A DNA stretch of 64,000 bases from Bartonella sp. DB5-6. Lineage in GTDB: Bacteria > Pseudomonadota > Alphaproteobacteria > Rhizobiales > Rhizobiaceae. The position numbers were made by a program, and so were the translations under genes. A model generated the notes under the pieces. It saw only the letters and a list, made by a program, of their open reading frames with translations. It did not search any database and had not been told where the DNA came from. Each line of letters begins with the position of its first letter. Positions within the stretch are counted from its first letter, which is position 1. The DNA is taken from positions 92,517 to 156,516 of the forward strand of contig NZ_JH725116.1 in assembly GCF_000278115.1 (NCBI RefSeq). The letters are read 5' to 3'. This document shows, in pieces, positions 1 through 10,938 of the stretch.

Positions 1-1
1 A

Positions 2-1084
2 ATTACGAAATATTTTGGTGAATTTAAAGCGTATGACCAAATTGATGCGGCACCAGAAGAGCGTGCACGTGGAATTACCATTTCTACGGCGCATGTTGAA
101 TATGAAACAGAGAAACGACACTATGCGCATGTTGATTGCCCTGGTCATGCAGATTATGTAAAAAATATGATCACGGGAGCGGCACAGATGGATGGAGCAA
201 TTTTGGTTGTTTCTGCTGCTGATGGTCCGATGCCTCAAACGCGTGAACATATTTTGCTCGCACGTCAGGTTGGTGTCCCAGCGATTGTTGTTTTTCTCAA
301 TAAGGTTGATCAGGTTGATGATGCTGAACTTTTGGAGCTTGTTGAGCTTGAAGTACGTGAGCTTTTGTCAAAATATGATTTTCCAGGGGATGATATACCA
401 GTCGTTAAAGGTTCAGCGCTGGCAGCTCTTGAAGATAAAGATAAAAGCATTGGTGAAGATGCGGTTCGTCTTCTGATGAGTGAAGTTGATAATTATATAC
501 CAACACCTGAGCGTCCAGTTGATCAGCCATTTTTGATGCCGATTGAAGATGTTTTTTCGATTTCGGGACGTGGTACGGTTGTTACTGGTCGTGTTGAGCG
601 TGGTGTCATTAAAGTTGGTGAGGAAATTGAGATTATAGGTATTCGTCCGACATCTAAGACGACGGTTACAGGTGTTGAAATGTTCCGCAAGCTTTTAGAT
701 CAAGGACAAGCTGGTGACAATATTGGCGCATTGCTTCGCGGGGTTGATCGTGAAGGGATTGAGCGTGGACAAGTTCTGGCGAAGCCTGGTTCAGTTACGC
801 CTCATACGCGCTTTAAAGCAGAAGCTTATATTTTGACGAAAGATGAAGGTGGACGTCATACTCCATTTTTCACGAATTATCGTCCTCAATTTTATTTCCG
901 TACAACGGATGTTACGGGGATTGTTACGCTTCCAGAAGGAACAGAGATGGTTATGCCTGGTGATAATGTTGCGATGGATGTTTCTTTGATTGTTCCAATT
1001 GCCATGGAAGAGAAGCTTCGTTTTGCTATTCGTGAAGGTGGTCGTACTGTCGGTGCAGGAATCGTTTCTAAGATCATTGAATAA
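2..1084 (+). CDS. tuf: Elongation factor Tu, 5'-truncated by window edge
   Basis: This is the GTPase that delivers aminoacyl-tRNA to the ribosome. The reading frame is open from base 2 and gives 360 residues. About 31 N-terminal residues, including the P-loop, lie left of the window, so the first in-frame ATG at 167 is not the start. Visible GTPase motifs are DCPGH (G3), NKVD (G4) and GSAL (G5). Domains 2 and 3 follow and end in VSKIIE. It directly precedes rpsJ, as in the str-S10 arrangement of alphaproteobacteria. Many alphaproteobacteria carry two tuf copies; this would be the one beside the S10 cluster. Confidence 0.98.
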   Translation: MTKYFGEFKAYDQIDAAPEERARGITISTAHVEYETEKRHYAHVDCPGHADYVKNMITGAAQMDGAILVVSAADGPMPQTREHILLARQVGVPAIVVFLNKVDQVDDAELLELVELEVRELLSKYDFPGDDIPVVKGSALAALEDKDKSIGEDAVRLLMSEVDNYIPTPERPVDQPFLMPIEDVFSISGRGTVVTGRVERGVIKVGEEIEIIGIRPTSKTTVTGVEMFRKLLDQGQAGDNIGALLRGVDREGIERGQVLAKPGSVTPHTRFKAEAYILTKDEGGRHTPFFTNYRPQFYFRTTDVTGIVTLPEGTEMVMPGDNVAMDVSLIVPIAMEEKLRFAIREGGRTVGAGIVSKIIE

Positions 1085-1149
1085 ATAATAGTTACTAAGG
1101 GTGTCTTTAATTGTTAAAGGCGCGTTATGTGGCAAGGAAATAAAAGAGC

Positions 1150-1458
1150 ATGAACAGTCAGAATATCCGCATTCGCTTGAAAGCGTTTGACCACAGAATT
1201 CTTGATGCGTCGACGCGTGAAATTGTGTCGACCGCTAAACGTACTGGTGCAAATGTCCGTGGTCCTATTCCGCTTCCAACGCGAATTGAGAAGTTTACGG
1301 TCAATCGCGGGCCGCACATCGATAAGAAGAGTCGTGAGCAGTTTGAAATGCGTACACATAAGCGTCTTCTTGATATTGTTGATCCAACACCACAAACAGT
1401 GGATGCGCTTATGAAGCTCGATCTTTCTGCTGGTGTGGATGTAGAGATTAAGCTCTGA
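1150..1458 (+). CDS. rpsJ: 30S ribosomal protein S10
   Basis: At 102 residues this is the normal S10 length, with the family sequence [11 protein letters not shown] at the start and the loop motif [12 protein letters not shown]10 sits in the 30S head and also serves as NusE in antitermination complexes. It is the first gene of the S10 cluster, 65 bases after tuf, and the next gene begins 27 bases downstream. The start ATG at 1150 has only a weak upstream purine tract. Confidence 0.98.
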   Translation: MNSQNIRIRLKAFDHRILDASTREIVSTAKRTGANVRGPIPLPTRIEKFTVNRGPHIDKKSREQFEMRTHKRLLDIVDPTPQTVDALMKLDLSAGVDVEIKL

Positions 1459-1485
1459 GGTTTGAGGACAGAAGGAACAGACCCG

Positions 1486-2226
1486 ATGCGTTCAGGTGTA
1501 ATAGCACAGAAGCTGGGCATGACCCGTATTTATAATGAAGCTGGTGAGCATGTGCCGGTAACAGTACTTCGTTTAGAGAATTGTCAAGTTGTTGCTCAGC
1601 GTACAGTTGAAAAGAATGGTTATACTGCTGTTCAGTTAGGTGTAGGCTTTGCTAAGGTTAAGAATACATCGCAAGCTCTTCGTGGGCATTTTGCTAAGGC
1701 TTCTGTTGAGCCAAAAGCTAAAATAGCAGAATTTCGTGTGAGTCCCGATAATCTCCTTGATATCGGTACTGAAATTACAGTAGAACATTTTGTTCCAGGG
1801 CAAAAAGTCGATGTAACAGGTACGAGTATCGGTAAAGGTTTTGCTGGTGTTATGAAACGGCATAATTTTGGTGGACATCGTGCTTCTCATGGTAATTCTA
1901 TCACACACCGTGCTCATGGTTCAACAGGACAGTGTCAAGATCCAGGTAAAGTTTTTAAAGGTAAAAAAATGGCTGGTCATATGGGGCAGGTCCGTGTAAC
2001 AACACAGAATATTGAGGTTGTTTCCACAGATGTTGAACGTGGTTTAATTTTGGTGCGTGGTGCTGTTTCTGGTTCCAAAGGCTCTTGGATTTTAGTGCGA
2101 GATGCCGTAAAGAGACCTCTTCCTGATAATGCGCCGAAGCCTGCGGGTATTCGTCGTTTTGTTAATGAGAAGACGGAAGTGGTTGCTCCGGCAATGGAAA
2201 TCTCTGAAGTTGAGGGAGCCGAATAA
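1486..2226 (+). CDS. rplC: 50S ribosomal protein L3
   Basis: L3 binds 23S rRNA near the peptidyl transferase centre and helps start 50S assembly. I chose the ATG at 1486, which opens [14 protein letters not shown] and has an AGAAGGA ribosome binding site about 8 bases upstream. The in-frame TTG at 1462 adds eight non-family residues. The protein is 246 residues long and contains the conserved segment [11 protein letters not shown] with nearby glycine- and lysine-rich loops. Its stop overlaps the rplD start by one base, so the two are probably translationally coupled. Confidence 0.97.
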   Translation: MRSGVIAQKLGMTRIYNEAGEHVPVTVLRLENCQVVAQRTVEKNGYTAVQLGVGFAKVKNTSQALRGHFAKASVEPKAKIAEFRVSPDNLLDIGTEITVEHFVPGQKVDVTGTSIGKGFAGVMKRHNFGGHRASHGNSITHRAHGSTGQCQDPGKVFKGKKMAGHMGQVRVTTQNIEVVSTDVERGLILVRGAVSGSKGSWILVRDAVKRPLPDNAPKPAGIRRFVNEKTEVVAPAMEISEVEGAE

Positions 2227-2846
2227 TGGATCTTGTAATTAAAACGCTTGATGGTAATGAGACTGGTAAGTTGAAAGTTTCTGAAGCTGTCTTTGGTCTT
2301 ATTCCGCGTAAGGATATTTTACAACGTGTTGTTCGTTGGCAACTTGCACGTCATCAGCAGGGAACCCACCAGTCACAGGGACGCTCTGATGTGTCTCGAA
2401 CAGGGGCAAAGATGTTTAAACAAAAAGGAACTGGACGTGCACGGCACTCTTCTGCTCGTGCTCCGCAGTTTCGGGGTGGTGGTAAGGCACATGGTCCGGT
2501 GGCCCGTAGTCATGCGCATGATCTTCCTAAGAAAGTTCGTGCACTTGGATTGCGACTTGCGTTATCAGCAAAATTAAAGGCAAAGGATTTGATTGTTGTT
2601 GAGGCGCTGAGCGTTAAGGATGCTAAAACTAAAATGCTTGTTTCTCATTTTTCGAAGCTTGGGTTTGATAATGCTCTTTTGATTGGTGGTAAAGAGATTG
2701 ATATTAATTTTTCTCGTGCAGCATCTAATATCCCTAATATTGATATTCTACCAATTCAAGGAATTAATGTTTATGATATTTTGCGTCGCAGCAAACTTGT
2801 TTTGTCAAAAGAAGCTGTAGAGTTTCTTGAGGAGCGTTTTAGATGA
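2226..2846 (+). CDS. rplD: 50S ribosomal protein L4
   Basis: L4 is a 206-residue 23S rRNA binding protein whose long loop lines the exit tunnel. The loop is visible as the basic stretch around residues 45-95 ([33 protein letters not shown]). In enterobacteria L4 also autoregulates the S10 operon; I see no leader evidence for that here. It overlaps rplC by one base and rplW by four bases (ATGA). Confidence 0.98.
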   Translation: MDLVIKTLDGNETGKLKVSEAVFGLIPRKDILQRVVRWQLARHQQGTHQSQGRSDVSRTGAKMFKQKGTGRARHSSARAPQFRGGGKAHGPVARSHAHDLPKKVRALGLRLALSAKLKAKDLIVVEALSVKDAKTKMLVSHFSKLGFDNALLIGGKEIDINFSRAASNIPNIDILPIQGINVYDILRRSKLVLSKEAVEFLEERFR

Positions 2847-3136
2847 CAGATCTTCGCCATTATGATGTAATTGTTAGTCCGGTTATTACTGAAAAGTCGA
2901 CTATGATTTCTGAATATAATCAAGTTGCTTTTGATGTCGCGCCGAAAGCGACGAAGCCCGAAATTAAGGCTGCTGTTGAGGCGCTTTTTAGCGTTAAAGT
3001 TAAAGCAGTTAACACGATAATCCGTAAAGGTAAAGTGAAGCGTTTTAAAGGCATTGTTGGTCGGCAGAATAATGTTAAGAAAGCGATCGTAACGTTGGCT
3101 AGTGGGCAGTCTATCGACGTTTCGACAGGTCTTTAA
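2843..3136 (+). CDS. rplW: 50S ribosomal protein L23
   Basis: This 97-residue protein has the L23 signature PVITEKST near the N-terminus and a basic loop [10 protein letters not shown]23 lies at the tunnel exit and docks trigger factor and SRP. The start ATG overlaps the rplD stop, indicating coupled translation. The rplB start is 23 bases downstream behind a GAGGTTCGGAGAT purine-rich leader. Confidence 0.98.
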   Translation: MTDLRHYDVIVSPVITEKSTMISEYNQVAFDVAPKATKPEIKAAVEALFSVKVKAVNTIIRKGKVKRFKGIVGRQNNVKKAIVTLASGQSIDVSTGL

Positions 3137-3158
3137 AGAGGTTCGGAGATAAAGAATA

Positions 3159-3992
3159 ATGGCACTTAAGCACTTTAATCCAACTACACCTGGGCAACGT
3201 CAGCTTGTTATTGTAGATCGTTCTTGTCTTTATAAGGGTAGGTCTATAAAAACTCTGACTGAGGGCTTGTCATCAAAAGGTGGGCGTAATAATCGTGGTC
3301 GCGTTACTGCTCGTTTTCAGGGTGGTGGTCATAAACGCAGTTATCGATTTGTTGACTTTAAGCGTCTTAAACGTAATGTTTCTGCAAAAGTTGAGCGTCT
3401 AGAATATGATCCAAATCGTACTGCTTTTATTGCATTAATTCGTTATGAGGATGGACAGTTGAGTTATATTCTCGCACCACAGCGTCTTGGTGTGGGTGAT
3501 GCTATTATAGCTGGTTCTAATGTTGATGTTAAGCCAGGTAATGCTATGCCGCTTGGTAATATGCCGGTGGGTACAATTATTCATAATGTTGAAATGAAAC
3601 CTGGAAAGGGTGGACAGATTGCGCGTTCAGCTGGCACTTATGCGCAGTTGGTTGGACGAGATCAAGGAATGGCTATTCTTCGTCTTAATTCTGGAGAGCA
3701 ACGTTTGGTGTCTGGTAGCTGTTTTGCAACTGTTGGTGCTGTTTCAAATCCGGATCATGGGAATATTAATGATGGTAAGGCAGGGCGATCACGTTGGCGT
3801 GGTAAGCGTCCACATGTTCGTGGTGTTGCTATGAATCCTGTTGATCATCCACATGGTGGTGGTGAGGGGCGTACATCAGGGGGGCGTCATCCAGTGTCTC
3901 CTTGGGGTAAGCCTACGAAAGGTAAGCGTACGCGCTCCAATAAAGCCACTGATAAGTTTATTATGCGTACGCGTCATCAGCGCAAGAAATGA
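3159..3992 (+). CDS. rplB: 50S ribosomal protein L2
   Basis: L2 is needed for subunit association and peptidyl transfer. The 277-residue length is normal. The conserved C-terminal segment [14 protein letters not shown] carries the histidine implicated in activity, followed by a basic tail ([17 protein letters not shown]). It sits between rplW and rpsS with 15 bases before the next start. Confidence 0.98.
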   Translation: MALKHFNPTTPGQRQLVIVDRSCLYKGRSIKTLTEGLSSKGGRNNRGRVTARFQGGGHKRSYRFVDFKRLKRNVSAKVERLEYDPNRTAFIALIRYEDGQLSYILAPQRLGVGDAIIAGSNVDVKPGNAMPLGNMPVGTIIHNVEMKPGKGGQIARSAGTYAQLVGRDQGMAILRLNSGEQRLVSGSCFATVGAVSNPDHGNINDGKAGRSRWRGKRPHVRGVAMNPVDHPHGGGEGRTSGGRHPVSPWGKPTKGKRTRSNKATDKFIMRTRHQRKK

Positions 3993-4007
3993 GAAAGGTA
4001 GTCTGAA

Positions 4008-4286
4008 GTGGTTCGTTCAGTTTGGAAGGGTCCGTTTGTCGACGGCTATCTTCTTGGAAAAGCAGAGAAGGTACGTGCAAGTGGGCGTAATGAAGTTATT
4101 AAAATATGGAGTCGTCGCTCTACTATTTTACCACAATTTGTTGGTTTAACTTTTGGTGTTTACAACGGAAATAAGCATATTCCTGTTTCTGTTTCTGAAG
4201 AGATGGTTGGACATAAGTTTGGTGAGTTTTCTCCCACTCGGACTTATTATGGGCATGGTGCAGACAAGAAAGCGAAGAGGAAGTAG
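4008..4286 (+). CDS. rpsS: 30S ribosomal protein S19
   Basis: S19 contacts S13 and tRNA in the 30S head. The protein is 92 residues and starts at a GTG ([15 protein letters not shown]), preceded by an AGAAAGGTAG binding site. No ATG fits the family N-terminus. The motif [12 protein letters not shown] near the C-terminus is typical. The rplV ATG follows two bases after the stop. Confidence 0.97.
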   Translation: MVRSVWKGPFVDGYLLGKAEKVRASGRNEVIKIWSRRSTILPQFVGLTFGVYNGNKHIPVSVSEEMVGHKFGEFSPTRTYYGHGADKKAKRK

Positions 4287-4288
4287 TA

Positions 4289-4678
4289 ATGGGAAAAGCT
4301 AAGATTCCGCGCCAGCTTAAGGACAATGAGGCGAAAGCTGTCACACGGACAATTCGTGTTAGTCCGCAGAAACTTAATTTGGTTGCTGCGATGATTCGTG
4401 GTAAAAGAGTGAATATGGCGTTAGCTGATTTGACGTTTTCACATAAACGTATTGCTGGGACTGTGAAAAAAACTCTTGAATCAGCGATTGCAAATGCAGA
4501 AAATAACCACGATCTTGATATCGATTCGCTTGTTGTTGCAGAAGCTTATGTTGGTAAGTCGATAGTGATGAAGCGTTTCCATGTTCGCGGTCGTGGACGT
4601 GCTAGTCGGATTGAGCGTCCGTTTTCGCATCTTACTATTATTGTTCGTGAAGTTACCGAAAAAGTGGAGGCCGCATAA
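4289..4678 (+). CDS. rplV: 50S ribosomal protein L22
   Basis: L22 is a 129-residue protein with a globular domain and a beta-hairpin reaching into the exit tunnel. The hairpin is recognisable as the stretch near residues 85-100 ([15 protein letters not shown]). The start ATG is close to the rpsS stop and the stop codon overlaps the rpsC ATG by one base. Confidence 0.98.
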   Translation: MGKAKIPRQLKDNEAKAVTRTIRVSPQKLNLVAAMIRGKRVNMALADLTFSHKRIAGTVKKTLESAIANAENNHDLDIDSLVVAEAYVGKSIVMKRFHVRGRGRASRIERPFSHLTIIVREVTEKVEAA

Positions 4679-5388
4679 TGGGTCAGAAGATCAATCCAAT
4701 AGGACTTCGTCTCGGAGTTAACCGGACTTGGGATTCCCGTTGGTATGCTGATAGTGGTGAATATGGGCGTCTTCTTCATGAGGATTTAAGGATTCGTTTA
4801 TATGTTCTTGAAGAGCTGAAGCAAGCAGCTATTTCTAAGGTTGTTATTGAACGTCCTCATAAGAAATGTCGTGTAACGATTCATTCGGCGCGTCCTGGTT
4901 TAATTATTGGTAAAAAGGGAGCTGATATCGAAAAGCTTCGTCGTAAGCTTTCGGAGATGACAAGTGCTGAGACTTCACTGAATATTGTGGAAATTCGTAA
5001 ACCGGAAATTGATGCTACTATTATAGCGCAATCGATTGCTCAGCAATTAGAACGTCGTGTTGCTTTTCGGCGTGCAATGAAGCGTGCGGTTCAATCAGCT
5101 ATGCGTCTTGGAGCGGAAGGAATTCGTATAAATTGTTCTGGTCGTCTTGGTGGGGCGGAAATTGCTCGTATGGAGTGGTATCGTGAAGGTCGTGTTCCGC
5201 TTCATACCTTGCGTTCTGATGTTGATTACGGTACAGCAGAGGCTAAGACCGCTTATGGTATTTGTGGTGTTAAGGTTTGGGTTTTTAAGGGTGAAATTCT
5301 TGAGCATGATCCGATGGCTTCAGAGCGTCGTGCTACAGAGGCTGATCATTCTGGTTCCTCATCGAATCGTCGCCGCGAAAATGCTTAG
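4678..5388 (+). CDS. rpsC: 30S ribosomal protein S3
   Basis: S3 forms part of the mRNA entry channel. The 236-residue protein contains a type II KH domain with GLIIGKKG at residues 74-81, then the C-terminal S3 domain ([19 protein letters not shown]). The serine/arginine-rich tail ([12 protein letters not shown]) is typical of alphaproteobacterial forms. It overlaps rplV by one base, and rplP follows after 36 bases. Confidence 0.98.
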   Translation: MGQKINPIGLRLGVNRTWDSRWYADSGEYGRLLHEDLRIRLYVLEELKQAAISKVVIERPHKKCRVTIHSARPGLIIGKKGADIEKLRRKLSEMTSAETSLNIVEIRKPEIDATIIAQSIAQQLERRVAFRRAMKRAVQSAMRLGAEGIRINCSGRLGGAEIARMEWYREGRVPLHTLRSDVDYGTAEAKTAYGICGVKVWVFKGEILEHDPMASERRATEADHSGSSSNRRRENA

Positions 5389-5424
5389 TTTTTGTGATTG
5401 AACTAGAATTTGGAGTAGAGAGCA

Positions 5425-5838
5425 ATGTTGCAGCCAAAGCGCACAAAGTTCCGTAAACAGTTCAAGGGCCGTATTCACGGTGTTTCGAAGGGTGGTACGG
5501 ATTTGAATTTCGGTGCTTACGGTTTGAAGGCTGTTGAGCCAGAGCGGGTTACTGCCCGCCAAATTGAAGCGGCACGTCGTGCGATTACACGTTATATGAA
5601 ACGTTCTGGTCGCGTGTGGATTCGTATTTTTCCGGATCTTCCGGTTACATCTAAGCCGACTGAAGTTCGTATGGGTAAGGGTAAGGGAAGTGTAGATTAT
5701 TGGGCGACTCGTGTTGCACCTGGACGTGTCATGTTTGAGCTTGATGGGGTTCCTGAAGATGTAGCACGTGAAGCACTAAGATTGGGTGCTGCTAAGTTGC
5801 CTATAAAGACACGTTTCATCCAGCGTATTGCTGAATAA
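5425..5838 (+). CDS. rplP: 50S ribosomal protein L16
   Basis: L16 is 137 residues long and organises the A-site region of 23S rRNA. The family start [16 protein letters not shown] and the motif [14 protein letters not shown] are present. A GGAGTAGAG binding site precedes the ATG. rpmC begins 12 bases after the stop. Confidence 0.98.
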   Translation: MLQPKRTKFRKQFKGRIHGVSKGGTDLNFGAYGLKAVEPERVTARQIEAARRAITRYMKRSGRVWIRIFPDLPVTSKPTEVRMGKGKGSVDYWATRVAPGRVMFELDGVPEDVAREALRLGAAKLPIKTRFIQRIAE

Positions 5839-5850
5839 AGAGGTTAAGCG

Positions 5851-6051
5851 ATGAGAGCCACAAAATTACGGGCGCAAACGCTCGACCAGATGAAAGATGA
5901 GTTGGCTAAGTTAAAGAAAGAGCAATTTAATTTGCGCTTTCAAAGAGCAACAGGCCAATTGGAAAAGACTGCACGTGTTAGGCAAGTTCGTCGTGACATT
6001 GCGCGTGTTAAAACTTTTCTTCGCCAGAAGATAAACGAAAGTAAGGCTTAA
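5851..6051 (+). CDS. rpmC: 50S ribosomal protein L29
   Basis: This is a 66-residue two-helix protein with the L29 motif [18 protein letters not shown] followed by a basic helix ([14 protein letters not shown]). L29 lies next to L23 at the tunnel exit. An AGAGGTTAAG ribosome binding site precedes the ATG, and the gene sits in its standard place between rplP and rpsQ. Confidence 0.97.
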   Translation: MRATKLRAQTLDQMKDELAKLKKEQFNLRFQRATGQLEKTARVRQVRRDIARVKTFLRQKINESKA

Positions 6052-6062
6052 GGAAATAAGTG

Positions 6063-6302
6063 ATGCCTAAACGCATTTTGCAAGGTGTTGTCGTTAGTGA
6101 TAAGAACGATAAGACTGTTGTTGTTAAAGTGGAGCGTCGTTATTCTCATCCACTTCTCAAAAAGACTGTTCGGCAGTCTAAAAAGTATAAAGCGCATGAT
6201 GAGAGTAACCAGTTCAAAGTTGGTGATCAGGTTTCTATTCAGGAATCTAGACCAATTTCGAAAGATAAGCGTTGGACTGTCGTTAAAGGCAGTGTAGCGT
6301 AG
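6063..6302 (+). CDS. rpsQ: 30S ribosomal protein S17
   Basis: S17 is an OB-fold primary 16S rRNA binder. I chose the ATG at 6063 ([18 protein letters not shown], 79 residues), with AAGGAAATAAG upstream; a GTG three bases earlier would only add one residue. The motif [23 protein letters not shown] is typical. A 146-base non-coding gap separates it from rplN and may hold an internal promoter, although I cannot assign boxes with confidence. Confidence 0.96.
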   Translation: MPKRILQGVVVSDKNDKTVVVKVERRYSHPLLKKTVRQSKKYKAHDESNQFKVGDQVSIQESRPISKDKRWTVVKGSVA

Positions 6303-6448
6303 TTAATTAATTTGTTGTTTTGAAATTTAACAGTGGTTTTATTTCCGTTGGTAGATTTAGGGATGATTTTTTGTCGTTATTTGGCAGGCAAATCTGGATG
6401 TGTTAAGAGACATAACCGGGTATAACTATTAAGAGAAGGTGGCCAGTC

Positions 6449-6817
6449 ATGATTCAGATGCAAACAAACCTCGACGTTGCCGATAATTCTGGTGCCCGTC
6501 GTGTCATGTGCATCAAGGTGTTAGGCGGTTCAAAGCGAAAATATGCTTCGGTCGGTGACATTATTGTTGTTTCGGTCAAGGATGCTATTCCTCGTGGTCG
6601 TGTTAAAAAGGGTGATGTGATGAAAGCTGTAGTAGTTCGTACTGCTAAGGATATTCGTCGCGCAGATGGTAGTGTTATTCGTTTTGATAGCAATGCTGCC
6701 GTTTTAGTGGATAATAAGAAAGAGCCGATCGGTACACGTATCTTCGGACCAGTTCCCCGCGAGCTTCGTGGTCGGAATCATATGAAGATCATCTCGCTCG
6801 CTCCTGAAGTGTTGTAA
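6449..6817 (+). CDS. rplN: 50S ribosomal protein L14
   Basis: L14 is 122 residues long and forms part of the inter-subunit bridge. The start [19 protein letters not shown] and the motif [12 protein letters not shown]-like segment ([13 protein letters not shown]) identify it. A GAGAAGGTGG binding site lies before the ATG. In other bacteria this gene opens the spc operon, which fits the preceding 146-base gap. Confidence 0.98.
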   Translation: MIQMQTNLDVADNSGARRVMCIKVLGGSKRKYASVGDIIVVSVKDAIPRGRVKKGDVMKAVVVRTAKDIRRADGSVIRFDSNAAVLVDNKKEPIGTRIFGPVPRELRGRNHMKIISLAPEVL

Positions 6818-6829
6818 GGAGTGGGTGGT

Positions 6830-7144
6830 ATGCAAAAAATTCGAAAAGGCGATAAAGTTGTAGTTTTATCCGGTAAAGATAAGGGGTGTAGTGGTGAAGT
6901 AATTAAGGTGAATCCGAAGGAGAGCAAAGCTTTTGTTCGTGGGGTTAATATGATTAAACGTCATCAACGCCAAACGCAAAAGCAAGAGGCTGGAATCATT
7001 TCTAAGGAAGCTCCGATTCATCTATCTAATTTGGCGATTGCTGATCCTAAAGATGGTAAGCCTACGCGTGTAGGTTTTCGTGTGAATGCAGATGGTGGTA
7101 AGGTTCGTTTTGCCAAGCGTTCGGGAGAGTTGATTAATGGCTGA
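6830..7144 (+). CDS. rplX: 50S ribosomal protein L24
   Basis: L24 initiates 50S assembly and contains a KOW motif, here [20 protein letters not shown] at the N-terminus. I chose the ATG at 6830 (104 residues) because AAGGAG lies 8 bases upstream; a GTG at 6821 falls on the binding site itself. The last eight bases overlap the start of rplE, implying coupling. Confidence 0.96.
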   Translation: MQKIRKGDKVVVLSGKDKGCSGEVIKVNPKESKAFVRGVNMIKRHQRQTQKQEAGIISKEAPIHLSNLAIADPKDGKPTRVGFRVNADGGKVRFAKRSGELING

Positions 7145-7694
7145 GGAAAAACAAACGCCGCGCATGAAGGTGCATTATTTTGAAGTTGTTCGTAAAGCTC
7201 TTCAAGAGAAGTTTAATTATAAGAATGCAATGCAAATTCCGCGGGTTGATAAGATTGTGATTAATATGGGGGTTGGTGAAGCAACTGCCGATTCTAAGAA
7301 ACCATCTGTTGCTGCTGAGGATTTAGGGTTAATAACAGGTCAGAAAGCTGTTGTAACCCGCGCGCGTAATTCTATTGCGACCTTTAAGGTTCGTGAAGGA
7401 ATGCCGCTTGGGGCTAAAGTTACGTTGCGTAAAGATCGTATGTTTGAGTTTTTGGATCGTCTTGTTACGGTTGCGCTTCCGCGGGTTCGTGACTTTCGTG
7501 GTTTGAATTCCAAAAGTTTTGATGGTCGTGGCAATTTTGCTATGGGTATTAAAGAGCACATTGTGTTTCCAGAAATCAATTATGACAAAGTTGATCAAAT
7601 TTGGGGCATGGATATTATCGTTTGTACGACAGCAAAAACGGATGATGAGGCGCGTGAATTGTTGCGTGCTTTTAATTTTCCTTTTCGTTCGTAA
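7137..7694 (+). CDS. rplE: 50S ribosomal protein L5
   Basis: L5 binds 5S rRNA and contacts P-site tRNA. The protein has 185 residues. Family segments are [31 protein letters not shown] and the C-terminal [14 protein letters not shown]. It overlaps rplX by eight bases and precedes rpsN by 24 bases. Confidence 0.98.
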   Translation: MAEEKQTPRMKVHYFEVVRKALQEKFNYKNAMQIPRVDKIVINMGVGEATADSKKPSVAAEDLGLITGQKAVVTRARNSIATFKVREGMPLGAKVTLRKDRMFEFLDRLVTVALPRVRDFRGLNSKSFDGRGNFAMGIKEHIVFPEINYDKVDQIWGMDIIVCTTAKTDDEARELLRAFNFPFRS

Positions 7695-7718
7695 CGGCAA
7701 ATGTAGCGAGGTAAGATT

Positions 7719-8024
7719 ATGGCTAAAGTAAGTGCCGTTGAGAAAAATAAGCGTCGTGAGGTGATGGTAAAGCGTTATGCCGCGCGTCGTGCCCGCTTGA
7801 AAGCGGTAGTTATGGATCAGAAGGTTTCTCTTGAGGAGCGCTTTAAAGCGTCTGTTCAATTGGCAGGGTTACCACGCAATTCTGCAAAAGTTCGGGTTCG
7901 TAATCGCTGTGAGGTTTCAGGGCGTCCTCGGGCTTATTATCGTAAATTGAAAATGTCTCGGATTGCATTGCGTGAACTTGGTTCTGTAGGGCATATTCCT
8001 GGCATCGTTAAGTCTAGTTGGTGA
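7719..8024 (+). CDS. rpsN: 30S ribosomal protein S14, zinc-free type
   Basis: This is the long S14 form of 101 residues that does not bind zinc. The C-terminal motif [16 protein letters not shown] has only a single cysteine, in place of the CxxC pairs of the short form. S14 helps assemble the 30S head. A GCGAGGTAAG binding site precedes the ATG. rpsH follows after 14 bases. Confidence 0.97.
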   Translation: MAKVSAVEKNKRREVMVKRYAARRARLKAVVMDQKVSLEERFKASVQLAGLPRNSAKVRVRNRCEVSGRPRAYYRKLKMSRIALRELGSVGHIPGIVKSSW

Positions 8025-8038
8025 GAGGAGATTACTCA

Positions 8039-8437
8039 ATGTCTATGTCGGATCCTCTTGGTGATATGTTAACGCGTATTCGTAATGCGCTTGGTCGTAA
8101 AAAAGGAAAAGTGGTTACGCCTGCTTCTAAGCTTCGTGCTCGCGTTCTTGATGTTCTTCAGTCTGAAGGTTATATTCGCGGATATAATCAAGTTGATTGT
8201 GGTGATGGAAAATCTGAAATTGAAATCGAGTTAAAATATTTTGAAGGGTTAGCTGCTATTCGTGAGATTTCACGTGTTTCGAAGCCTGGTCGTCGTGTAT
8301 ATGTTTCTGCTAAGTCACTTCCTCAAGTGGCAAATGGTCTTGGTATTTCTATTTTATCAACTCCTAAGGGAGTTATGGCAGATCATGAGGCACGTGAGCA
8401 GAATGTTGGTGGAGAGCTCCTTTGTCGTGTTTTCTAA
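8039..8437 (+). CDS. rpsH: 30S ribosomal protein S8
   Basis: S8 binds the central domain of 16S rRNA, and in E. coli represses the spc operon. The chosen ATG at 8039 has GAGAGGAG about 10 bases upstream and gives 132 residues starting [16 protein letters not shown]. An upstream TTG at 8018 would extend back across the rpsN stop. The C-terminal motif [13 protein letters not shown] is characteristic. Confidence 0.97.
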   Translation: MSMSDPLGDMLTRIRNALGRKKGKVVTPASKLRARVLDVLQSEGYIRGYNQVDCGDGKSEIEIELKYFEGLAAIREISRVSKPGRRVYVSAKSLPQVANGLGISILSTPKGVMADHEAREQNVGGELLCRVF

Positions 8438-8474
8438 GTTATGTAAAGAAAACAGAAAAAAGTAGGTTAGAATA

Positions 8475-9008
8475 ATGTCTCGTATTGGAAAAAAGCCCAT
8501 CTCAATTCCTTCTGAGGTTACTGCAACGGTTGAAGGTCAACTGGTTAAAGCCAAAGGTCCGAAAGGTGAGTTGAGTTACGTTGTTAATGATGAAGTTTTG
8601 GTAAAACTTGAGGAAAATTTTATATCAGTTTCACCACGAGATCAGTCAAAAGATGCACGCTCAAAATGGGGGATGTCGCGTTCAATGATTGAAAATATTT
8701 TTTGTGGTGTGAAAGATGGCTTTGAAAAAAGATTGGAAATTAACGGAGTTGGTTATCGTGCTGCTTTGCAGGGCAAAGATGTTCAGCTGTCGTTAGGTTT
8801 TTCGCACGATGTGATTTATAAAGTGCCATCGGGTGTTACTATAACAGTTCCCAAACCTACAGAAATTGTTATTTCTGGAATTGATAAGCAGCGAGTTGGA
8901 CAAGTTGCAGCAGAAATTCGCGAATATCGTAGGCCTGAGCCTTACAAAGGTAAGGGCGTTAAGCATGCAGATGAGCGTATCTTTCGTAAAGAAGGTAAAA
9001 AGAAATAA
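8475..9008 (+). CDS. rplF: 50S ribosomal protein L6
   Basis: L6 is 177 residues long with two related alpha/beta domains near the sarcin-ricin loop. Family features are the start [15 protein letters not shown], the mid segment [11 protein letters not shown] and the C-terminal [16 protein letters not shown]. It is preceded by AGTAGGTTAGAATA and followed 12 bases later by rplR. Confidence 0.98.
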   Translation: MSRIGKKPISIPSEVTATVEGQLVKAKGPKGELSYVVNDEVLVKLEENFISVSPRDQSKDARSKWGMSRSMIENIFCGVKDGFEKRLEINGVGYRAALQGKDVQLSLGFSHDVIYKVPSGVTITVPKPTEIVISGIDKQRVGQVAAEIREYRRPEPYKGKGVKHADERIFRKEGKKK

Positions 9009-9020
9009 GGATTTTGTATT

Positions 9021-9383
9021 ATGGTTTCATCTAAGAACATTATCCAGCGTCGCGCACGACGTGTTCGTCGTAGAATCAAGATGTTTTCTAGTAATCGTCC
9101 GCGGCTTAGTGTTTATCGTTCAAATCAGAACATCTATGCTCAAATTATTGATGATTTGCGGGGGTATACGCTTGTTTCAGCATCTACCCTTGAAGGTGAT
9201 TTAAAGAAATCTTTAAAAAGTGGTGCTAATAAAGAGGCAGCTTTTGCTGTTGGTAAGTTAATTGCTGAGCGTGCAAAACAGGCTGGTGTTAATGAGGTGG
9301 TTTTTGATCGTGGAGCATACGTGTACCATGGTAGAGTAAAGGCTTTGGCTGAGGCTGCTCGTGAAGGTGGTTTGAGCTTCTAA
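9021..9383 (+). CDS. rplR: 50S ribosomal protein L18
   Basis: L18 is a 120-residue 5S rRNA binding protein. The basic N-terminus ([11 protein letters not shown]), [20 protein letters not shown] and the C-terminal [19 protein letters not shown] identify it. A 114-base gap without an evident gene follows before rpsE. Confidence 0.98.
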   Translation: MVSSKNIIQRRARRVRRRIKMFSSNRPRLSVYRSNQNIYAQIIDDLRGYTLVSASTLEGDLKKSLKSGANKEAAFAVGKLIAERAKQAGVNEVVFDRGAYVYHGRVKALAEAAREGGLSF

Positions 9384-9497
9384 AGTATTTTATTTAGAAA
9401 TTTTAGTTAGGGGATTTTAGGGTGTTTCGTGTGAGTTCCTTTGGTTTGATGATGGAACTTTTTTAGCGTGCTTCCGGAAAAGAAGAAGGAATGAGGA

Positions 9498-10046
9498 ATG
9501 GCACATAAAGAACGTGGTGAGCGAGATGAGCGTGATAGTGAATTTGTCGATAGACTTGTTCATATCAATCGTGTTGCTAAAGTTGTGAAAGGTGGGCGGC
9601 GTTTTGGTTTTGCGGCTCTTGTTGTTGTTGGGGATCAAAAAGGGCGTGTGGGCTTTGGTCATGGTAAGGCGCGTGAAGTGCCAGAAGCGGTTCGTAAGGC
9701 TACAGAAGCTGCAAAGCGTGCAATGATTTATGTTCCGCTTCGGTCTGGACGTACATTGCATCATGATCTTGAAGGTCGTCATGGGGCTGGTCGTGTTTTA
9801 TTGCGTTCTGCCTCAGCTGGTACAGGTATTATTGCTGGTGGGCCGATGCGCGCTATTTTTGAAACTCTTGGTATGCAGGATGTTGTGGCAAAATCATTAG
9901 GATCGTCAAATCCGTATAACATGGTGCGTGCAACATTTGATGCCTTAATGCATCAAATGCATCCTAGAGATATTGCGGCTCAACGCGGTATAAAATATTC
10001 AACTTTGCAGGCACGTCGTAAGCATTTAGTTGATGTGGAAGGCTAG
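9498..10046 (+). CDS. rpsE: 30S ribosomal protein S5
   Basis: S5 takes part in translational fidelity. The 182-residue protein has the dsRNA-binding-like N-domain ([20 protein letters not shown]) and the motif [15 protein letters not shown]. The first 18 residues are highly charged ([14 protein letters not shown]). GAAGGAATGAGGA precedes the ATG. rpmD starts 31 bases downstream. Confidence 0.98.
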   Translation: MAHKERGERDERDSEFVDRLVHINRVAKVVKGGRRFGFAALVVVGDQKGRVGFGHGKAREVPEAVRKATEAAKRAMIYVPLRSGRTLHHDLEGRHGAGRVLLRSASAGTGIIAGGPMRAIFETLGMQDVVAKSLGSSNPYNMVRATFDALMHQMHPRDIAAQRGIKYSTLQARRKHLVDVEG

Positions 10047-10077
10047 TTTCTGAGATTATCAGAAAAGGAATTAGGAA

Positions 10078-10284
10078 ATGGTTCAAAAAAAATCTCAGAG
10101 TAGCAAAACTGTAACGGTAGAACAAATTGGTAGCCCAATTCGGAATTCGCGGATTCAGCGTGCAACTTTGAAGGGGCTCGGGTTGAATAAAATGCGGCGG
10201 CGGCGTGTTTTAGAGGATACGCTTTGTGTGCGGGGTATGATTGCTAAGGTTCGGCATCTTGTTCACGTTATAGATAAAGATTAA
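10078..10284 (+). CDS. rpmD: 50S ribosomal protein L30
   Basis: L30 is a small protein of 68 residues with the family segment [12 protein letters not shown] and the basic [13 protein letters not shown]. An extended N-terminal lysine/serine stretch precedes the domain, as in other alphaproteobacteria. TTAGGAA lies before the ATG. The gene sits between rpsE and rplO as expected. Confidence 0.97.
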   Translation: MVQKKSQSSKTVTVEQIGSPIRNSRIQRATLKGLGLNKMRRRRVLEDTLCVRGMIAKVRHLVHVIDKD

Positions 10285-10304
10285 CGGTTGCGGGAGTATA
10301 GAAT

Positions 10305-10772
10305 ATGAAACTCAATGAGCTGCGCGATTGTGAAGGTGCAACGAAAGATCGTAAACGTGTTGGGCGTGGTATTGGTTCTGGTACCGGTAAAACTGCTGGT
10401 CGTGGTGTAAAGGGGCAGAATTCACGTTCTGGTGTTTCGCTTAATGGTTTTGAAGGTGGGCAAATGCCTATCTATCGTCGTTTACCAAAGCGTGGATTTA
10501 AAAATTTTTTTGCTAAGAACTATAACGAAGTTTCGCTGAGGCGTATTCAATTAGCAGTTGATGCGGGTAAGTTGAATGTTGAAAAACCTGTTGATATTGT
10601 TGCACTGAAAGAGGCTGGTATTATTCGTCGTATGAGGGATGGTGTACGTATTCTTGCTGATGGTGAATTGAAAGTAAAGATTATAGTTCATGTTTCTGGT
10701 GTTTCTGATGCTGCTCGTATTAAGATTGAAAAAGCTGGTGGTCAGGTTATTCTTCCTGAGACTGTTCGGTGA
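10305..10772 (+). CDS. rplO: 50S ribosomal protein L15
   Basis: L15 has 155 residues. Its glycine-rich, basic N-terminus ([21 protein letters not shown]) is the typical extended rRNA-binding arm, followed by [15 protein letters not shown] and a C-terminal L18e-like domain. A 166-base gap with no recognisable gene separates it from secY; it may contain an additional promoter but I cannot define one. Confidence 0.97.
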   Translation: MKLNELRDCEGATKDRKRVGRGIGSGTGKTAGRGVKGQNSRSGVSLNGFEGGQMPIYRRLPKRGFKNFFAKNYNEVSLRRIQLAVDAGKLNVEKPVDIVALKEAGIIRRMRDGVRILADGELKVKIIVHVSGVSDAARIKIEKAGGQVILPETVR

Positions 10773-10938
10773 GCTTATTTTAACATGAATGATATCCTGA
10801 GCAGTTTTTTATGCTTCGTTTGAGGATGTTTTTATGGAGAATTATTTAAGTTTTGTATTTATTTATGTATGACGACAGGGATTTCTGGAGTTATACTCTT
10901 GTGATTTAAAGAACTAAAGTGGAGATTGGAGAGGTTTT

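Noticed and set aside
7329-7859. 176-codon frame on the - strand across rplE and rpsN
   Set aside because: It overlaps two conserved ribosomal protein genes completely and has no recognisable family or start signal.
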